NCBI GenBank assembly: GCA_013054445.1
Contig: JAAMPI010000514.1
Location: 1 to 33,662 of the forward strand
DNA length: 33,662 nucleotides
Direction of reading: 5' to 3'
Source: Cudoniella acicularis
Taxonomy: Eukaryota; Ascomycota; Leotiomycetes; Helotiales; Helotiaceae
Part shown: positions 11,401 to 20,942 of the stretch, in pieces
How positions within the stretch are numbered: position 1 is the stretch's first letter
How the letters are laid out: every line of letters begins with the position of its first letter
The notes under the pieces: model-generated
What the model was told of the DNA's origin: nothing
The model's database searches: none
The model's input: only the letters and a program-made list of their open reading frames with translations
Translations under genes and position numbers: made by a program

Positions 11401-11868
11401 CTCTCACCATACGATCGGTATGAGATATCAAGAAATATACAGGGGTTATCTCCGCGGCACTCATATCTCTAGTTGATAGAGCACATACCAACGAGAAGCC
11501 TGCAAGCTGCCAGTATAGCGGGGTATGATCAATCATTCTTTGGTATCGTCTCGATTACCCGCACTGGCAGAGAGTATCAGGCAATAGTTTCGGAATTCGA
11601 GGCTGTCATGATATTATCACACCATGAGCAAGATGACAGGACTTTGTCCATCAAGAAGACGCCTTACATTCCTACCAATGCTGTATATATCAATACATTG
11701 TAATATATCTACCGTGCCCCATTGTTGGCCTTGGTCCTGAAATTTTCATAACGCCATTGAGCAAGTGTAAATATACCGAGCTCATGCGGCCCATGTCCCT
11801 GAACTCCATGGGCTTCCCATTGTAAATACAACCCATACCTTTCCCCATGCATGCAATTCCAAATGTAA
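8448..11868. other. Gene-poor 3.4-kb region
   Basis: No gene is supported. The longest ATG ORF is 11042-11536 (-), 164 codons with a hydrophobic N-terminal stretch and several Cys, but no family or splice support. Another, 9179-9655 (+), lacks an ATG at its start. A pyrimidine-rich low-complexity stretch (CATCCCATCCC-like) lies at about 8850-8910. A minus-strand fragment at 9555-9740 reads like ordinary soluble protein (FSVKISKELEKIDADPHFPK) and may be a relic of a gene, but stops flank it. The left part must contain the promoter of the 8447 gene, and the right end the 3' UTR of the forkhead gene. Confidence 0.45.
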
Positions 11869-14800
11869 TCATGTTTTCAATTGTGTTGGGCCAGAAAGAG
11901 CTACCCTTTTCGATTCTCGCATATCATCTGCATCGTCGGGTGTCCTTTCTCTCTTTTGGCTAGCGACTTGGCCTACTTCGTTCGTAGGATGTTGTGGTGT
12001 GTTGGCACCATTTGGCGAGGATGGAGTATGAGGGGGTGCAGGTGAAGCCGAGGATGGTGCTGTCGGACGTGACGATGTATTGGCGGGACTACCCGAGTTG
12101 GCCCTTTTCATGCCAGGAGTAATCATTGGCGGCCTAGGCACGGACGATCCACCAGAGCGGTTTTGATCTTGTCCAGTGAACATAGGTCGCGTAACCGCGG
12201 GACCTGGTTTTGGAGGGTCCGTCGTTCTAACAGGGGTAGGACCCGTGTCGACTTGCATTCTGTTGTCGTTTGTAGGCGGAGATGGTCCCTGATCACTTGT
12301 TTGTTTCTGCGGCTTCTCGGCCGTAGGGTTTGCATTTGACTCGAAGTGTAAATCCGGTATATTCTTCAACATCCTTAACAGTGCATCCATGATCATGTCT
12401 TCGCGGTGCTCAGGATCATTCGAGACGGAACTTTGATTCGAGTAACCCAATACTCGTTTCACCGCGGAATCCATGATTAATCTTGAATTTTCCGAATTCA
12501 TAGATTTCAGTAGCGCTGATTTAAATGTCTCCACAGCTTCAAGCACACGCGCGCTGTGTTGTGGAAGATGTTTAGGGGGTGCTTGCTGAGGCACTGGCGG
12601 CGCAGATTGAGTGGGTTGCGCAGGTTGTGCGGGTTGTGGAGGAGGTTTGGTTTCTGGTGGGCGTTGTTCATTTTGCGGGGGGTTTGTAGGAGCAGGTTTA
12701 GGTGCATACGGAGAGCTATACGAAGTAGGACCATTGGATGGCGCCAACTGAGGAGGAATCGCTGGAACAGCAAACCCAGTTGGAAGTTGCCCAATCATTG
12801 GGGGGTTTGGTGCTTGATGCGGATGCTGGGGATGCATGTGATGTGGTGGTCCCATGTAAGGAGCTTGGCCTGGTTGAAGATGAGGGGGGAGGTGAGGATT
12901 TTGAGGATATCCTTGGGGTGGTCCCATCATCCCAGGAGTGTAAGGAGGGGGAGGTCCCATCATATGAGGTGGATGGCCAGGATATATTGGCTGGTGGTGC
13001 ATTCCGCCTTGGGGCATAGGCGGTGGAGAAGTCTTTTTCTTCTTTTCTTTCTCGATGGATATACCCTCAACTACCGCCCACATCCAACCCTTCCCATCGC
13101 GTTCAACTTTTTGAAAAGCCTGATTTTGAGATAAATTATGTCGTACACTGCTCTGCCACCCAAAAGTTCCAGTCTTAAAACGAAAATATGGGTATTTGGT
13201 CGTGATAGCCTTGTAGATTTGGGGCAAAGACATTTGGCCATATCCCGAATTTGTGATGGCCTCGTGAATAAGTTGGACATAGTTATATGGGGGTTTCTTG
13301 AGCTGTTCCTCTGTGAAGTCTGACTCCTTGAGTTCCGGACTTGGAGACCGAGGCGGCTTCAGCGGCTTCTTTTCTTTCTTAGTTTTAGGTGGATCCTCGC
13401 CATCGCCTTCCTGCTTAACTTCTCCATCCTCAACTTTCGGCTCTTTTGGTTTCCTCTTGGTATATTTCCTCTTTTCACGTGGCTCAGGAGGCGTATCTGG
13501 TCGGGGATGCTTTCGTGGTCGGCCAACTTTATTCTTCCCAGGGACAGCAGGTTGAGCAGCAACTGGTGGTTTTGCAGCGGCTATCTCGCCTTCTTTTGCT
13601 TCCTTTTCTCGGGCCAACGCCGCCTTTTTAGCCAATTGCTGTTCTCGTTTGGACATTATTCCATTCTTGGGTGGTCGGCCAGGACCTCTTTTTTTCTGGG
13701 GTACTGGAGCTTCCTCAGGAACGACCGCAGGGTCATCTCCCTGCTCTTGTTTGGTTTGCACAGCACGCTCAGGCTGCATAAGTTGGTCGTCCAGATCGCT
13801 CTCCTCTTCATCCTCCTCATTCCCATCACTCTGTTCTTCTCTCCCAAAGTCAGGATTCTCCTCGTCCTCACTGCTTGCATCTCTCACAGACTGGTCCTCA
13901 CTCGTATCTTCCATGGCGCCTCCGCGAGGTTCATCCTCGAAATCAAAGCTCATCTCTTTACCTCCTTCAGAATACCGGTCATGAATCACAGATTCATCAT
14001 ATTCATGTCTCTCTTCGGCACCAGTCTGTCCCATTGGAACATCAGGTAGGACAAATCGTACAACAACTCCTCCAATTTGTAGACGACTACCACTTTTGAG
14101 GGGTATCACTGCCTCGTGATGGCAGAAGACTTCATCAACGAATGCCCCATTGCGACCAATGATGATTGCTTCAAATACGTTCTTCTTATTGTTGTATGCG
14201 ATCTTAACGTGTTGCCGTGAAATTGATTTATACATACTAGCAGGAGTCGCAGCACCTGGGTGGATGGGAACTATGGGGCAATCGAAGGGAGACGGTTTTA
14301 GCTCATCAGGGTCGACTGGAGCAGCGTCATCTGGCGCTGTACGTCTAGCTGGTAGTTGTGCTTCATACGTGACGAATCCGTTCGGCTTTGCTATAGAATT
14401 CCTTCTGGATAGTTCCTGAGAAGAGCCTGTAGACTTCGACTTCTTGCTCGCTCTGCTCTGCTTGCGCTTTTTACGCGGCCGCGGTTCTTCGTCGTCCGAG
14501 TCGTTACCCTCTCGTAGAATTCCACCACTTTCACTGACAATGGATTTGGTATAGCGGCTGGCTTCCTTCTTGAATTGCACTGGTGTTCTCGGGTCTGCTC
14601 CAGCAGCCTCGGCTTCCTGTCGTAATTTCTCCCAGCGCGCAGCGGCCTTTGCAGCTCTCAGATCACGTCCCAGAATTATACCATATGTGTTCATGTAGAA
14701 CTCGCCATCCTCAAACTCAAGTTTCGCATAGGCCGATATGGACCTCTTGTCCATCCTGTCCGTCTCCCCATTATAGCGATTTCTGGGTTCTTCGAGGGGG

Positions 14801-15471
14801 GCATCGAGACCGAGAGCGTTCTGTAGTTGCGCAGATCCATCCATAGCCATCTGTAAAGCAAGCAAACCTTCCCCCGGATTAGAAGCAAAAGAGAGGCCAT
14901 CCATGGGTTGGCCGTAGTAATTGAGATTCATGGCTGCGGACCAGGCGCCATTGTTAGTTTGCATATCCATATGCTCGAGCTCACCCATGGCGCCCATGGG
15001 GAAAGGGAGGGGGATCGCTGGCTGTGCAGCAGGTTGCGCGACTTCCTCTGTCGTTTCATTCGGGCCAGCGCCTTCTGGCGTGGCAGCATTGGGGGCATCG
15101 GGGGCAGTGGGAGCTGGCAGCCCATCAGGTGTCGTACGTTTGCTTTGTTCCTTCCCTGCAATCTCCGCGACATTTTGATTGGTGTTGTTTTCCGCGGGGG
15201 TGGTCGGTTGAGGAGCTGTAGCTGTCGCTCCAACTTCGATCTCGTCGGGCTGGATGTGCCCATCCTCGGCGCTCTCTACGGCGGTGAAATCGCTTTCGGG
15301 CGGGTTATCGTGGTCAGTCATCGCAACGGGCGGCGCCAGGGGATCGTTCGGTGAGGTCATCGCTGTCGCATCGAAGATACCGACAGCTCTTTCACCGGCG
15401 TAGAAACTCCCTTCGTCGCTGAGGTGAGGAGCTTGAGGTTCCGTTGGTGTGCTGCTCATCGCGACTTTCAT
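11869..15471 (-). CDS. fhl1: FHA and forkhead transcription factor, Fhl1-like
   Basis: A single uninterrupted frame of 1200 codons. Residues about 1-230 are disordered. The FHA domain begins near 245 (YAKLEFEDGEFYMNTYGIILGRDLRA), is interrupted by about 140 residues including a basic patch (RPRKKRKQSRASKKSK), and resumes near 415 (SISRQHVKI ... IIGRNGAFVDEV ... LQIGGVVVRF). An acidic region and two AT-hook-like blocks follow (KKRGPGRPPKNG, KVGRPRKHPRP). The forkhead domain lies at about 727-805 (KPPYNYVQLIHEAI ... FGWQSSVRHNLSQNQAFQKV ... GKGWMWAV). The C-terminus is Pro/Gln-rich. FHA plus a divergent forkhead is the yeast Fhl1 architecture; Fhl1 activates ribosomal-protein genes with Ifh1. 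That role is inferred here. The frame is open upstream without ATG; ATG 15459 is an alternative start. Confidence 0.92.
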   Translation of the reverse strand: MKVAMSSTPTEPQAPHLSDEGSFYAGERAVGIFDATAMTSPNDPLAPPVAMTDHDNPPESDFTAVESAEDGHIQPDEIEVGATATAPQPTTPAENNTNQNVAEIAGKEQSKRTTPDGLPAPTAPDAPNAATPEGAGPNETTEEVAQPAAQPAIPLPFPMGAMGELEHMDMQTNNGAWSAAMNLNYYGQPMDGLSFASNPGEGLLALQMAMDGSAQLQNALGLDAPLEEPRNRYNGETDRMDKRSISAYAKLEFEDGEFYMNTYGIILGRDLRAAKAAARWEKLRQEAEAAGADPRTPVQFKKEASRYTKSIVSESGGILREGNDSDDEEPRPRKKRKQSRASKKSKSTGSSQELSRRNSIAKPNGFVTYEAQLPARRTAPDDAAPVDPDELKPSPFDCPIVPIHPGAATPASMYKSISRQHVKIAYNNKKNVFEAIIIGRNGAFVDEVFCHHEAVIPLKSGSRLQIGGVVVRFVLPDVPMGQTGAEERHEYDESVIHDRYSEGGKEMSFDFEDEPRGGAMEDTSEDQSVRDASSEDEENPDFGREEQSDGNEEDEEESDLDDQLMQPERAVQTKQEQGDDPAVVPEEAPVPQKKRGPGRPPKNGIMSKREQQLAKKAALAREKEAKEGEIAAAKPPVAAQPAVPGKNKVGRPRKHPRPDTPPEPREKRKYTKRKPKEPKVEDGEVKQEGDGEDPPKTKKEKKPLKPPRSPSPELKESDFTEEQLKKPPYNYVQLIHEAITNSGYGQMSLPQIYKAITTKYPYFRFKTGTFGWQSSVRHNLSQNQAFQKVERDGKGWMWAVVEGISIEKEKKKKTSPPPMPQGGMHHQPIYPGHPPHMMGPPPPYTPGMMGPPQGYPQNPHLPPHLQPGQAPYMGPPHHMHPQHPHQAPNPPMIGQLPTGFAVPAIPPQLAPSNGPTSYSSPYAPKPAPTNPPQNEQRPPETKPPPQPAQPAQPTQSAPPVPQQAPPKHLPQHSARVLEAVETFKSALLKSMNSENSRLIMDSAVKRVLGYSNQSSVSNDPEHREDMIMDALLRMLKNIPDLHFESNANPTAEKPQKQTSDQGPSPPTNDNRMQVDTGPTPVRTTDPPKPGPAVTRPMFTGQDQNRSGGSSVPRPPMITPGMKRANSGSPANTSSRPTAPSSASPAPPHTPSSPNGANTPQHPTNEVGQVASQKRERTPDDADDMRESKRVALSGPTQLKT

Positions 15472-15844
15472 TGAAGGAGCGACAGACGGCAATATTATTG
15501 TGGAGATCACACGTGATATGAAGCTTCACCAAGTCAGTCGTTTTAGGTAAGCAAAAGTAAATTGAACCAGACAGCGGCATTCGAAGTTTTGATAAGATAG
15601 AATATTGAGTTCCAGTTGTGTGTGTCTGTCGCGAAGATCGCAGGATTTTAAGAAAGTTCCGTCTTGATGTTAAAAGTGAATTTTTGGTATCGCGGGGAGT
15701 CATGCCTCTGCCTAGCAGCCATTTCGGGTGTGGCCGTCGAGCAAAGTTATGGTGTGGAAAACCACTCAAGTCAAAATAAATTAGACTTTGTCTAGTCCAC
15801 CAAAGAACGAACGATAGACTTTTTGAGAATTTATGTTCATTCAT
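15392..15844 (-). promoter_or_regulatory. Overlapping upstream ORF on the forkhead gene leader
   Basis: An ATG with A at -3 (15842-15844) opens a 150-codon frame. It passes over the forkhead start codons at 15469-15471 and 15457-15459 in another frame and stops at 15392. If the transcript begins upstream of 15844, scanning ribosomes would meet this ORF first and main-ORF translation would need leaky scanning. The transcription start is not visible, so this is a candidate translational control element, not a shown one. The encoded peptide has no recognisable domain. Confidence 0.35.
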
Positions 15845-16916
15845 ATTTCAAAAAGTGACTATCCTTCGAAAAGGCAAGAATTACCGGTACTACGTATCAC
15901 TTTACTTAATCGAGTAGCCGAGCTCCATCCATCTGTCAAAACAGGCGTCTGATTCCTTAAGAGGCCGGATTATAAACGACAATTAAAGCAAGGGAAGTTT
16001 AAGTTTACTTCAAAGCCCTTGAGTAGTTTTAAAATATGCTCTGTAAATTCCTGCCTAGCTCTTTTCGCTCTCACAATAGGTGTACTAAGAAGCCACAGGT
16101 ATTTACATTACTAGAGAAGCTTTGACTTTCAGACTCCAGGAGCGAAGTGAAAATTTAGAGTTTCAAGTCCAATAATTAAACTTGAACAATCTATTTAATA
16201 AAACCTACGCCACATGTTATCTAAAGCCAGCAAGCCCGTCCAGCTGTGTACTACCTACAGGCCATAATAAATGTTAATGAGCACTGACCAGTATTTACCT
16301 ACAAATAGCAATATACTGCGAAAGCCGAACAGGTGATTGGTCTGGCGACCCTTGAAGACACGGCCACAGTCACCTCACATTTAACATTTATTACGCCCTG
16401 GGGGTTGTAACGCGACTTATCCTCTTCAGTGCAAAATCGATGTTTTAAATGAACCCCCACGCCTGAAACGGTCTAAGATTAGAAACAAGCTGGTCCGTGC
16501 TTTGCGGTGACTTGCAGGTGGTCCGTGCCATCTTTAAAGGTGACGTCTTGGCAGATCTTATTTCCAGACTTTCATCCTAGCAATTCCAACCGTAAGCAGG
16601 TGGCACGTCGATACTGTGATTGAAACGTAATTTTTGGGATGAAACATTTAAAATATGTAGATTTTCAAAAATCGGAAAGCACTATCTGGGATTCTGCAGC
16701 ATTTTCAAATAACTCTTCACTCTCGAAATATGAAACAGCTAATAAAAAGACCGTCTTTCGTCCGTCCGGATGCAAACTTTTAAATTACGTCACGAACGTA
16801 ATTCAGATAGTAAATATTTCTCCAGCCCACTAAACTTCACTCCACAACACATATCCATCTCATAACCTCAAATTCTCAGCTCATCATAAAACCTCCCAAC
16901 AACACCATAATTATAA
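15472..16916. promoter_or_regulatory. Divergent intergenic region, 1.4 kb, A/T-rich
   Basis: This lies between the start of the forkhead gene (-) and the start of the small membrane-protein gene (+), so it carries both promoters. It is visibly richer in A/T than the flanking coding DNA, especially 15960-16280 and 16620-16830. The last 80 bp before 16917 are C/A-rich, typical of a fungal 5' leader. A short ORF at 16639-16833 (+) has no support. No RNA gene was recognised. Confidence 0.5.
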
Positions 16917-17182
16917 ATGTCCGGCTTACCTCTTCCCATCCCCTGGGTCTGTTTCCAGTGCGGTACAGATCAAAACCCTTGTCATTGCAAAGTTGTTGGC
17001 CCTACAATTGGCTTTGGCGTCGCTGTCGTGCTAGCTGTATGTCGCCTTAAAAAAAAAGAAACCTATATCGGTGAAGTTAGCTGAAGTGAATCCAGGTTGT
17101 GTGCTGGCCTGCGTCGCTATTTTGCGGATGTTGTATGAGTGAGACGGGAAAGAAGTACGTTGATCGCACCGTGTTTAATTGA
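16917..17182 (+). CDS. 68-aa cysteine-rich single-span membrane protein
   Basis: Two exons (16917-17036 and 17096-17182) separated by a 59-nt intron (donor GTATGT, branch GCTGAA, acceptor AATCCAG, phase 0). The protein starts MSGLPLPIPWVCFQCG, continues TDQNPCHCKVVGP, then has one hydrophobic span (TIGFGVAVVLAVVCWP), a Cys cluster (SLFCGCC) and a polar tail MSETGKKYVDRTVFN. The CxxC before and Cys cluster after a membrane-dipping segment, with a Trp at its end, resemble in outline the LITAF/BRI3-like zinc-ribbon membrane proteins of late endosomes. The second CPxC of LITAF is missing, so this is analogy only. The C/A-rich leader and AAATG context support the start. Reading through the intron would instead give a Lys tail and an early stop. 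Confidence 0.75.
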
Positions 17183-17432
17183 TTTTAAGAGTAGTGGAGA
17201 CTGAGAAAAAACAGAATGCTTGCTGCGCCTGTGGAACTGAGTGGGCGGGTGAGCAATGCAATACCGATATGACATTTGCTTGGTGGAGGAGAAATGAAAT
17301 GAGCTAGGGGATGGTTTTGAACGAGAAATATACATTTGGAATTTCTAGTACCGTGTTTATATGTACAAATTTCTTGAATACAAGAATGGAGTCATGGAGC
17401 GTATGTCATAATATTACAATCCCAACTGTGGC

Positions 17433-19400
17433 CTATTTAGCCAGGAACTTTTGGAACGCTTTATGGTCAATTGTAATATTACCCACAGCTTTTAGCTTCT
17501 TCCTTCCTTCCTTCTGCTTCTCAAGCAATTTCCTCTTTCGTCCAATATCCGCTGCATGCAATTTCTGCAGCACATCTTTCCTGAACGGTTTGATGGTTTC
17601 TCGTGCTACGATTCGTCTTCCCACTGCGGCTTGGATTATCACTTCGAACATTTGCCGATCGACATGTTCCTTGAATTTCTTCACCCACAGTCTCCCAAGT
17701 CTCTCAACCTGGGAAGAGTGCAAGACTCGAGCGACTGCATCCACAGGCTCTTTATTAACGAGCAATTGCATTTTGACAATATTGCTTCGTCGGAACCCTG
17801 CATCCTCGTAATCGAGACTGGCGTATCCTTTGGTGGCACCCTTCAATTTGCCGAAGAAATCGTCAACGAGCTGCGCAAGTGGTATGTCATACTTTAGAAT
17901 AACTTGCGTGGCAGTAAAGAAATTGAGTTCTTTCTGCTCCCCTCGATTTGCTTCGCAAAGCTCGATCACCTTTCCCAAATACTCTTCAGGCAAAGTAATA
18001 GTGGCAGAGACGTATGGCTCCTGTATTTCAGACACCTTTCGGTGGTGGGTATCTTCATCGGGAAAATGGATGGGACTTTGAATGATTTCTTCCTTGCCAG
18101 AACTCCAAATAACTTTGAAGGGCACTGAAGGGGGCGTGATGATAATGCTGGCGCCATGCTCTTGGCGTAAACGATCTTCAAAGACCGAGCAGTGAAGCGT
18201 GCCCAAGAAACCTAACCTCCATCCAGCACCCAACGCTTCAGATGACTCTTTTTGAAGCGTCACACTTCGGTCGTTGAGAACAATTTGATTGATCGAGTCT
18301 TCCAAATGGCCAAAATCACTTTGATCCACAGGGAAAGCCGAGACAAAAACCATAGACTTTGGTTCTTCAAATCCAGGATACGGCTCTACCAAGCCTTCCG
18401 AGCCAACAGTCGTGAAGGTATCTCCGCTCAAAGCTTCCGCGCTCTTTTTCATGCCGGGATTGAAATAAATATAACCGACCTGACCTGCTCGAAGAACAGT
18501 CTGGGGGGTCTGATGCGGGTACATCATCCCGACTTCTCCAACAAAGTATTTGATACCCGTGGCAAATGAAATAACATGGTCCCCAGCTCTGACCTGTCCA
18601 TCGAATATTCGAACCAGTAAAATCACACCTTTATAGTTGTCATACCAAGAATCCACGAGTAACAATCTCAAAGGCTTTTTGTGATCCCCAACTGGACAGG
18701 GTATTTGCCGAATTACATTCGGTAGAATTGCTTCCACATTGAGTCCCGTTTTCGCAGAAACAAGCACAGCATTTTCGGGCTGTAATTCGAATGCGGTTTG
18801 CATTTGTTCCAAGGCTCTCGGAGCATCCGCTGACGGAAGATCGACTTTATTAACAACCGGCACCAGTATTAAGCCTTGAGAAAAGGCAAGATAGAAATTG
18901 GCCACCGTCTGCGCTTGCACACCCTGGCTGGCATCAACCAAAAGCAGAGCTCCTCCACAGCTTGCATATGACCTTGAGACTTCAGCCCTGAAATCCACAT
19001 GTCCGGGTGTGTCCACCAAATGTAGCAAATAATCCAGGCCTTTGTAGTTGTATAGCATACTACAAGTCTGCGCCTTGACCGTGATACCCCTTTCTCTCTC
19101 GACATCCAGCTTGTCCAGAATCTGCTTATTCCCACCCGGCTCAATCGTCCCCGTTAACTCCAACAAGCGGTCGCTGAGCGTGCTCTTGCCATGGTCAACG
19201 TGTGCCACTATACAGAAATTGCGGAATCGTTCGATAGGGATAGCCTGGACGCGGCGCTCAAGCTCCGAGACGACTTTCGAAGCTTGAGCGCGAGGTATTA
19301 TCGTGCTGGTGAAATTGCGCGTGTGTTTGAGAAATTGGGATGCATATTGGCTTCTTATGGCGCTCGGTAGCCGTAGAAGCTGCAATGGACATCGCTGCAT
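17433..19400 (-). CDS. guf1: Mitochondrial EF4/LepA-type GTPase Guf1
   Basis: An intronless frame; starting at ATG 19400 gives 655 aa, the usual Guf1 length. The first 45 or so residues are Arg/Leu/Ser-rich without acidic residues ([20 protein letters not shown]), a good mitochondrial targeting sequence. G-domain motifs follow: AHVDHGKST (near 65), [17 protein letters not shown] (near 130), NKVDLP (near 182) and SAKTG. The LepA-specific C-terminal domain ends with the basic tail [19 protein letters not shown]. Guf1 is a membrane-associated ribosome-binding GTPase that helps mitochondrial translation under suboptimal conditions. The same frame is open further upstream with an ATG at 19566-19568, but that would lie 13 bp from the divergent mad2 ATG and would bury the targeting peptide, so the downstream start is preferred. 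Confidence 0.97.
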   Translation of the reverse strand: MQRCPLQLLRLPSAIRSQYASQFLKHTRNFTSTIIPRAQASKVVSELERRVQAIPIERFRNFCIVAHVDHGKSTLSDRLLELTGTIEPGGNKQILDKLDVERERGITVKAQTCSMLYNYKGLDYLLHLVDTPGHVDFRAEVSRSYASCGGALLLVDASQGVQAQTVANFYLAFSQGLILVPVVNKVDLPSADAPRALEQMQTAFELQPENAVLVSAKTGLNVEAILPNVIRQIPCPVGDHKKPLRLLLVDSWYDNYKGVILLVRIFDGQVRAGDHVISFATGIKYFVGEVGMMYPHQTPQTVLRAGQVGYIYFNPGMKKSAEALSGDTFTTVGSEGLVEPYPGFEEPKSMVFVSAFPVDQSDFGHLEDSINQIVLNDRSVTLQKESSEALGAGWRLGFLGTLHCSVFEDRLRQEHGASIIITPPSVPFKVIWSSGKEEIIQSPIHFPDEDTHHRKVSEIQEPYVSATITLPEEYLGKVIELCEANRGEQKELNFFTATQVILKYDIPLAQLVDDFFGKLKGATKGYASLDYEDAGFRRSNIVKMQLLVNKEPVDAVARVLHSSQVERLGRLWVKKFKEHVDRQMFEVIIQAAVGRRIVARETIKPFRKDVLQKLHAADIGRKRKLLEKQKEGRKKLKAVGNITIDHKAFQKFLAK

Positions 19401-19580
19401 TAAGACTGTTGTGAATTCGACGTGGTGACTCAAAGTCGCAAGGTGTGGTTCAAAAAAATTATCTGAGGTTGAAGGGGTACGGAACTGCCGATTGCTGTAG
19501 CAACAGATATCAACCTTAATCTTTCTGGGGAACTCGGAGATTTCAATCGCAACTGAATCATCCTGCATCACGAAACCAAA
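19401..19580. promoter_or_regulatory. Compact bidirectional promoter, guf1/mad2
   Basis: Only 180 bp separate the two divergent start codons, so regulatory sequences are probably shared. No TATA box is evident. The guf1 frame runs open through most of it. Confidence 0.6.
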
Positions 19581-20568
19581 ATGTCTGTCGAACGAGAGAA
19601 AGATAAATCAAAGGTGCATAAGCTTTCGCTGAAGGGTAAGATGGCGCCAGTGACACTGCCTGCGACTTCCCACTGACGGTTCTAGGCTCATCGAAGCTCG
19701 TTGCGGAATTCGTGAGCAACTCTCGAGTCCCATTGATTGGGCAGCAGCTAATCATTATAGTTTCAATACTCAATAAATACCATTCTGTAGGTTTAAGTGT
19801 GTCCTCCTGGAGATTCAGGTACTGATGACTTTTCTAGCTTCCAAAGAGGTGTCTACCCCGCCGAAGACTTCACAGCGTACGTACTCCCCTCTATTCCGCA
19901 TACAGTCCCAGCTCACGAACCTCGCAGAGTCAAGAAATATGGCCTCACAATGCTGGTATCTTCCGACGATCAAGTCAAAGCCTATATCAAGAAAATCATG
20001 TCGCAACTTGACAAATGGATGATTGGAGGCAAGATCTCGAAATTGGTGGTTGTCATCACGAGCAAAGATACGGGCGAGCATGTTGAAAGATGGCAATTCG
20101 ATGTGGGTCAATTCTCAAATGCCTGATACAAACTAAATGCTGATTATGCTGGACAAAAGGTGCAAATATTCAACAAATCCTCTTCCAAAAAGTCCTCCAA
20201 GAAAACTGTCGACAAAGAGAACGCAACTCCCTCGTACGTCAACTTTTCACACCCCCTTTCAAGCATCTACTAATACATATCGCAGGGACTCACCAGAACC
20301 ACCCCCTGAGAAAACGGAGGCCGAAATCCAATCCGAAATCCAATCAATCTTCCGCCAAATCACAGCTTCAGTAACCTTCCTCCCTCAACTGGACGGTGAT
20401 TGCACATTCAACGTACTCGTATACGCAGACGCAGATAGTGAAGTCCCGATGGAGTGGGGAGATAGCGATGCGAAAGAAATTAAGAACGGCGAGAAAGTAC
20501 AATTAAGGAGTTTCAGTACGAGCAATCATAAGGTGGATACGCTGGTAAGCTACAGGCTGGCGGATTAG
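19581..20568 (+). CDS. mad2: Spindle assembly checkpoint protein Mad2 (HORMA)
   Basis: Seven exons (19581-19635, 19686-19711, 19761-19786, 19838-19876, 19928-20102, 20160-20233, 20286-20568) sum to 678 nt and encode 225 aa. All six introns are short (about 49 to 57 nt) and the phases close exactly. The protein begins [19 protein letters not shown], then [18 protein letters not shown] and [20 protein letters not shown], with the HORMA core [20 protein letters not shown] and [13 protein letters not shown] Ser/Lys-rich loop ([16 protein letters not shown]) is longer than in animals and splits the core. The C-terminal safety-belt region is [20 protein letters not shown]. Mad2 binds Mad1 at unattached kinetochores and inhibits Cdc20/APC. 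The AAAATG context supports the start. It is convergent with the DysF gene. Confidence 0.95.
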
Positions 20569-20942
20569 GAAGTCTTGGTGGGGACTACTATTAGCGAATG
20601 AGTGGGAATTTACTGGGTTGGGAGTCCGGATGAATTGTGGTTAGGCTGGGTTTTATTATGAGGGTTTCCGTCATATTGTACACCTGGTGTCCGAATCGAG
20701 CTGATGACGACAGAAAATATTGTACAAAATACTAATGATTTCTATCTTTCTATAAAGAAACAATTCTCACCTTGCTATCTGCAAAACGAAGTAGTCAGTT
20801 CCAGGTTATGGCACTGTGCTGGCATTGTACAGGCTTTAGAGCTTTGAAGAATTATCAATCGCTGTTGTGAAAGTTGCCAAGCTTTTATACTCAATCACGT
20901 TCATCCAATTTAATGGTATCTAAAGAACGCCACGCTAAAATG
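20569..20942. other. Convergent 3' region between mad2 and the DysF gene
   Basis: 374 bp hold the two 3' UTRs and ends. It is A/T-rich with an AATACTAATGATTTC-type stretch near 20730, but I cannot place cleavage sites. No ORF of note. Confidence 0.5.

Noticed and set aside
11042..11536. 164-codon minus-strand ATG ORF, possibly secreted and Cys-containing
   Set aside because: A hydrophobic patch and Cys residues alone are weak; no family resemblance and no intron logic.
19401..19571. Guf1 start at the upstream in-frame codons near 19568
   Set aside because: It would sit almost on the mad2 ATG and place a non-targeting sequence before the Arg-rich presequence.
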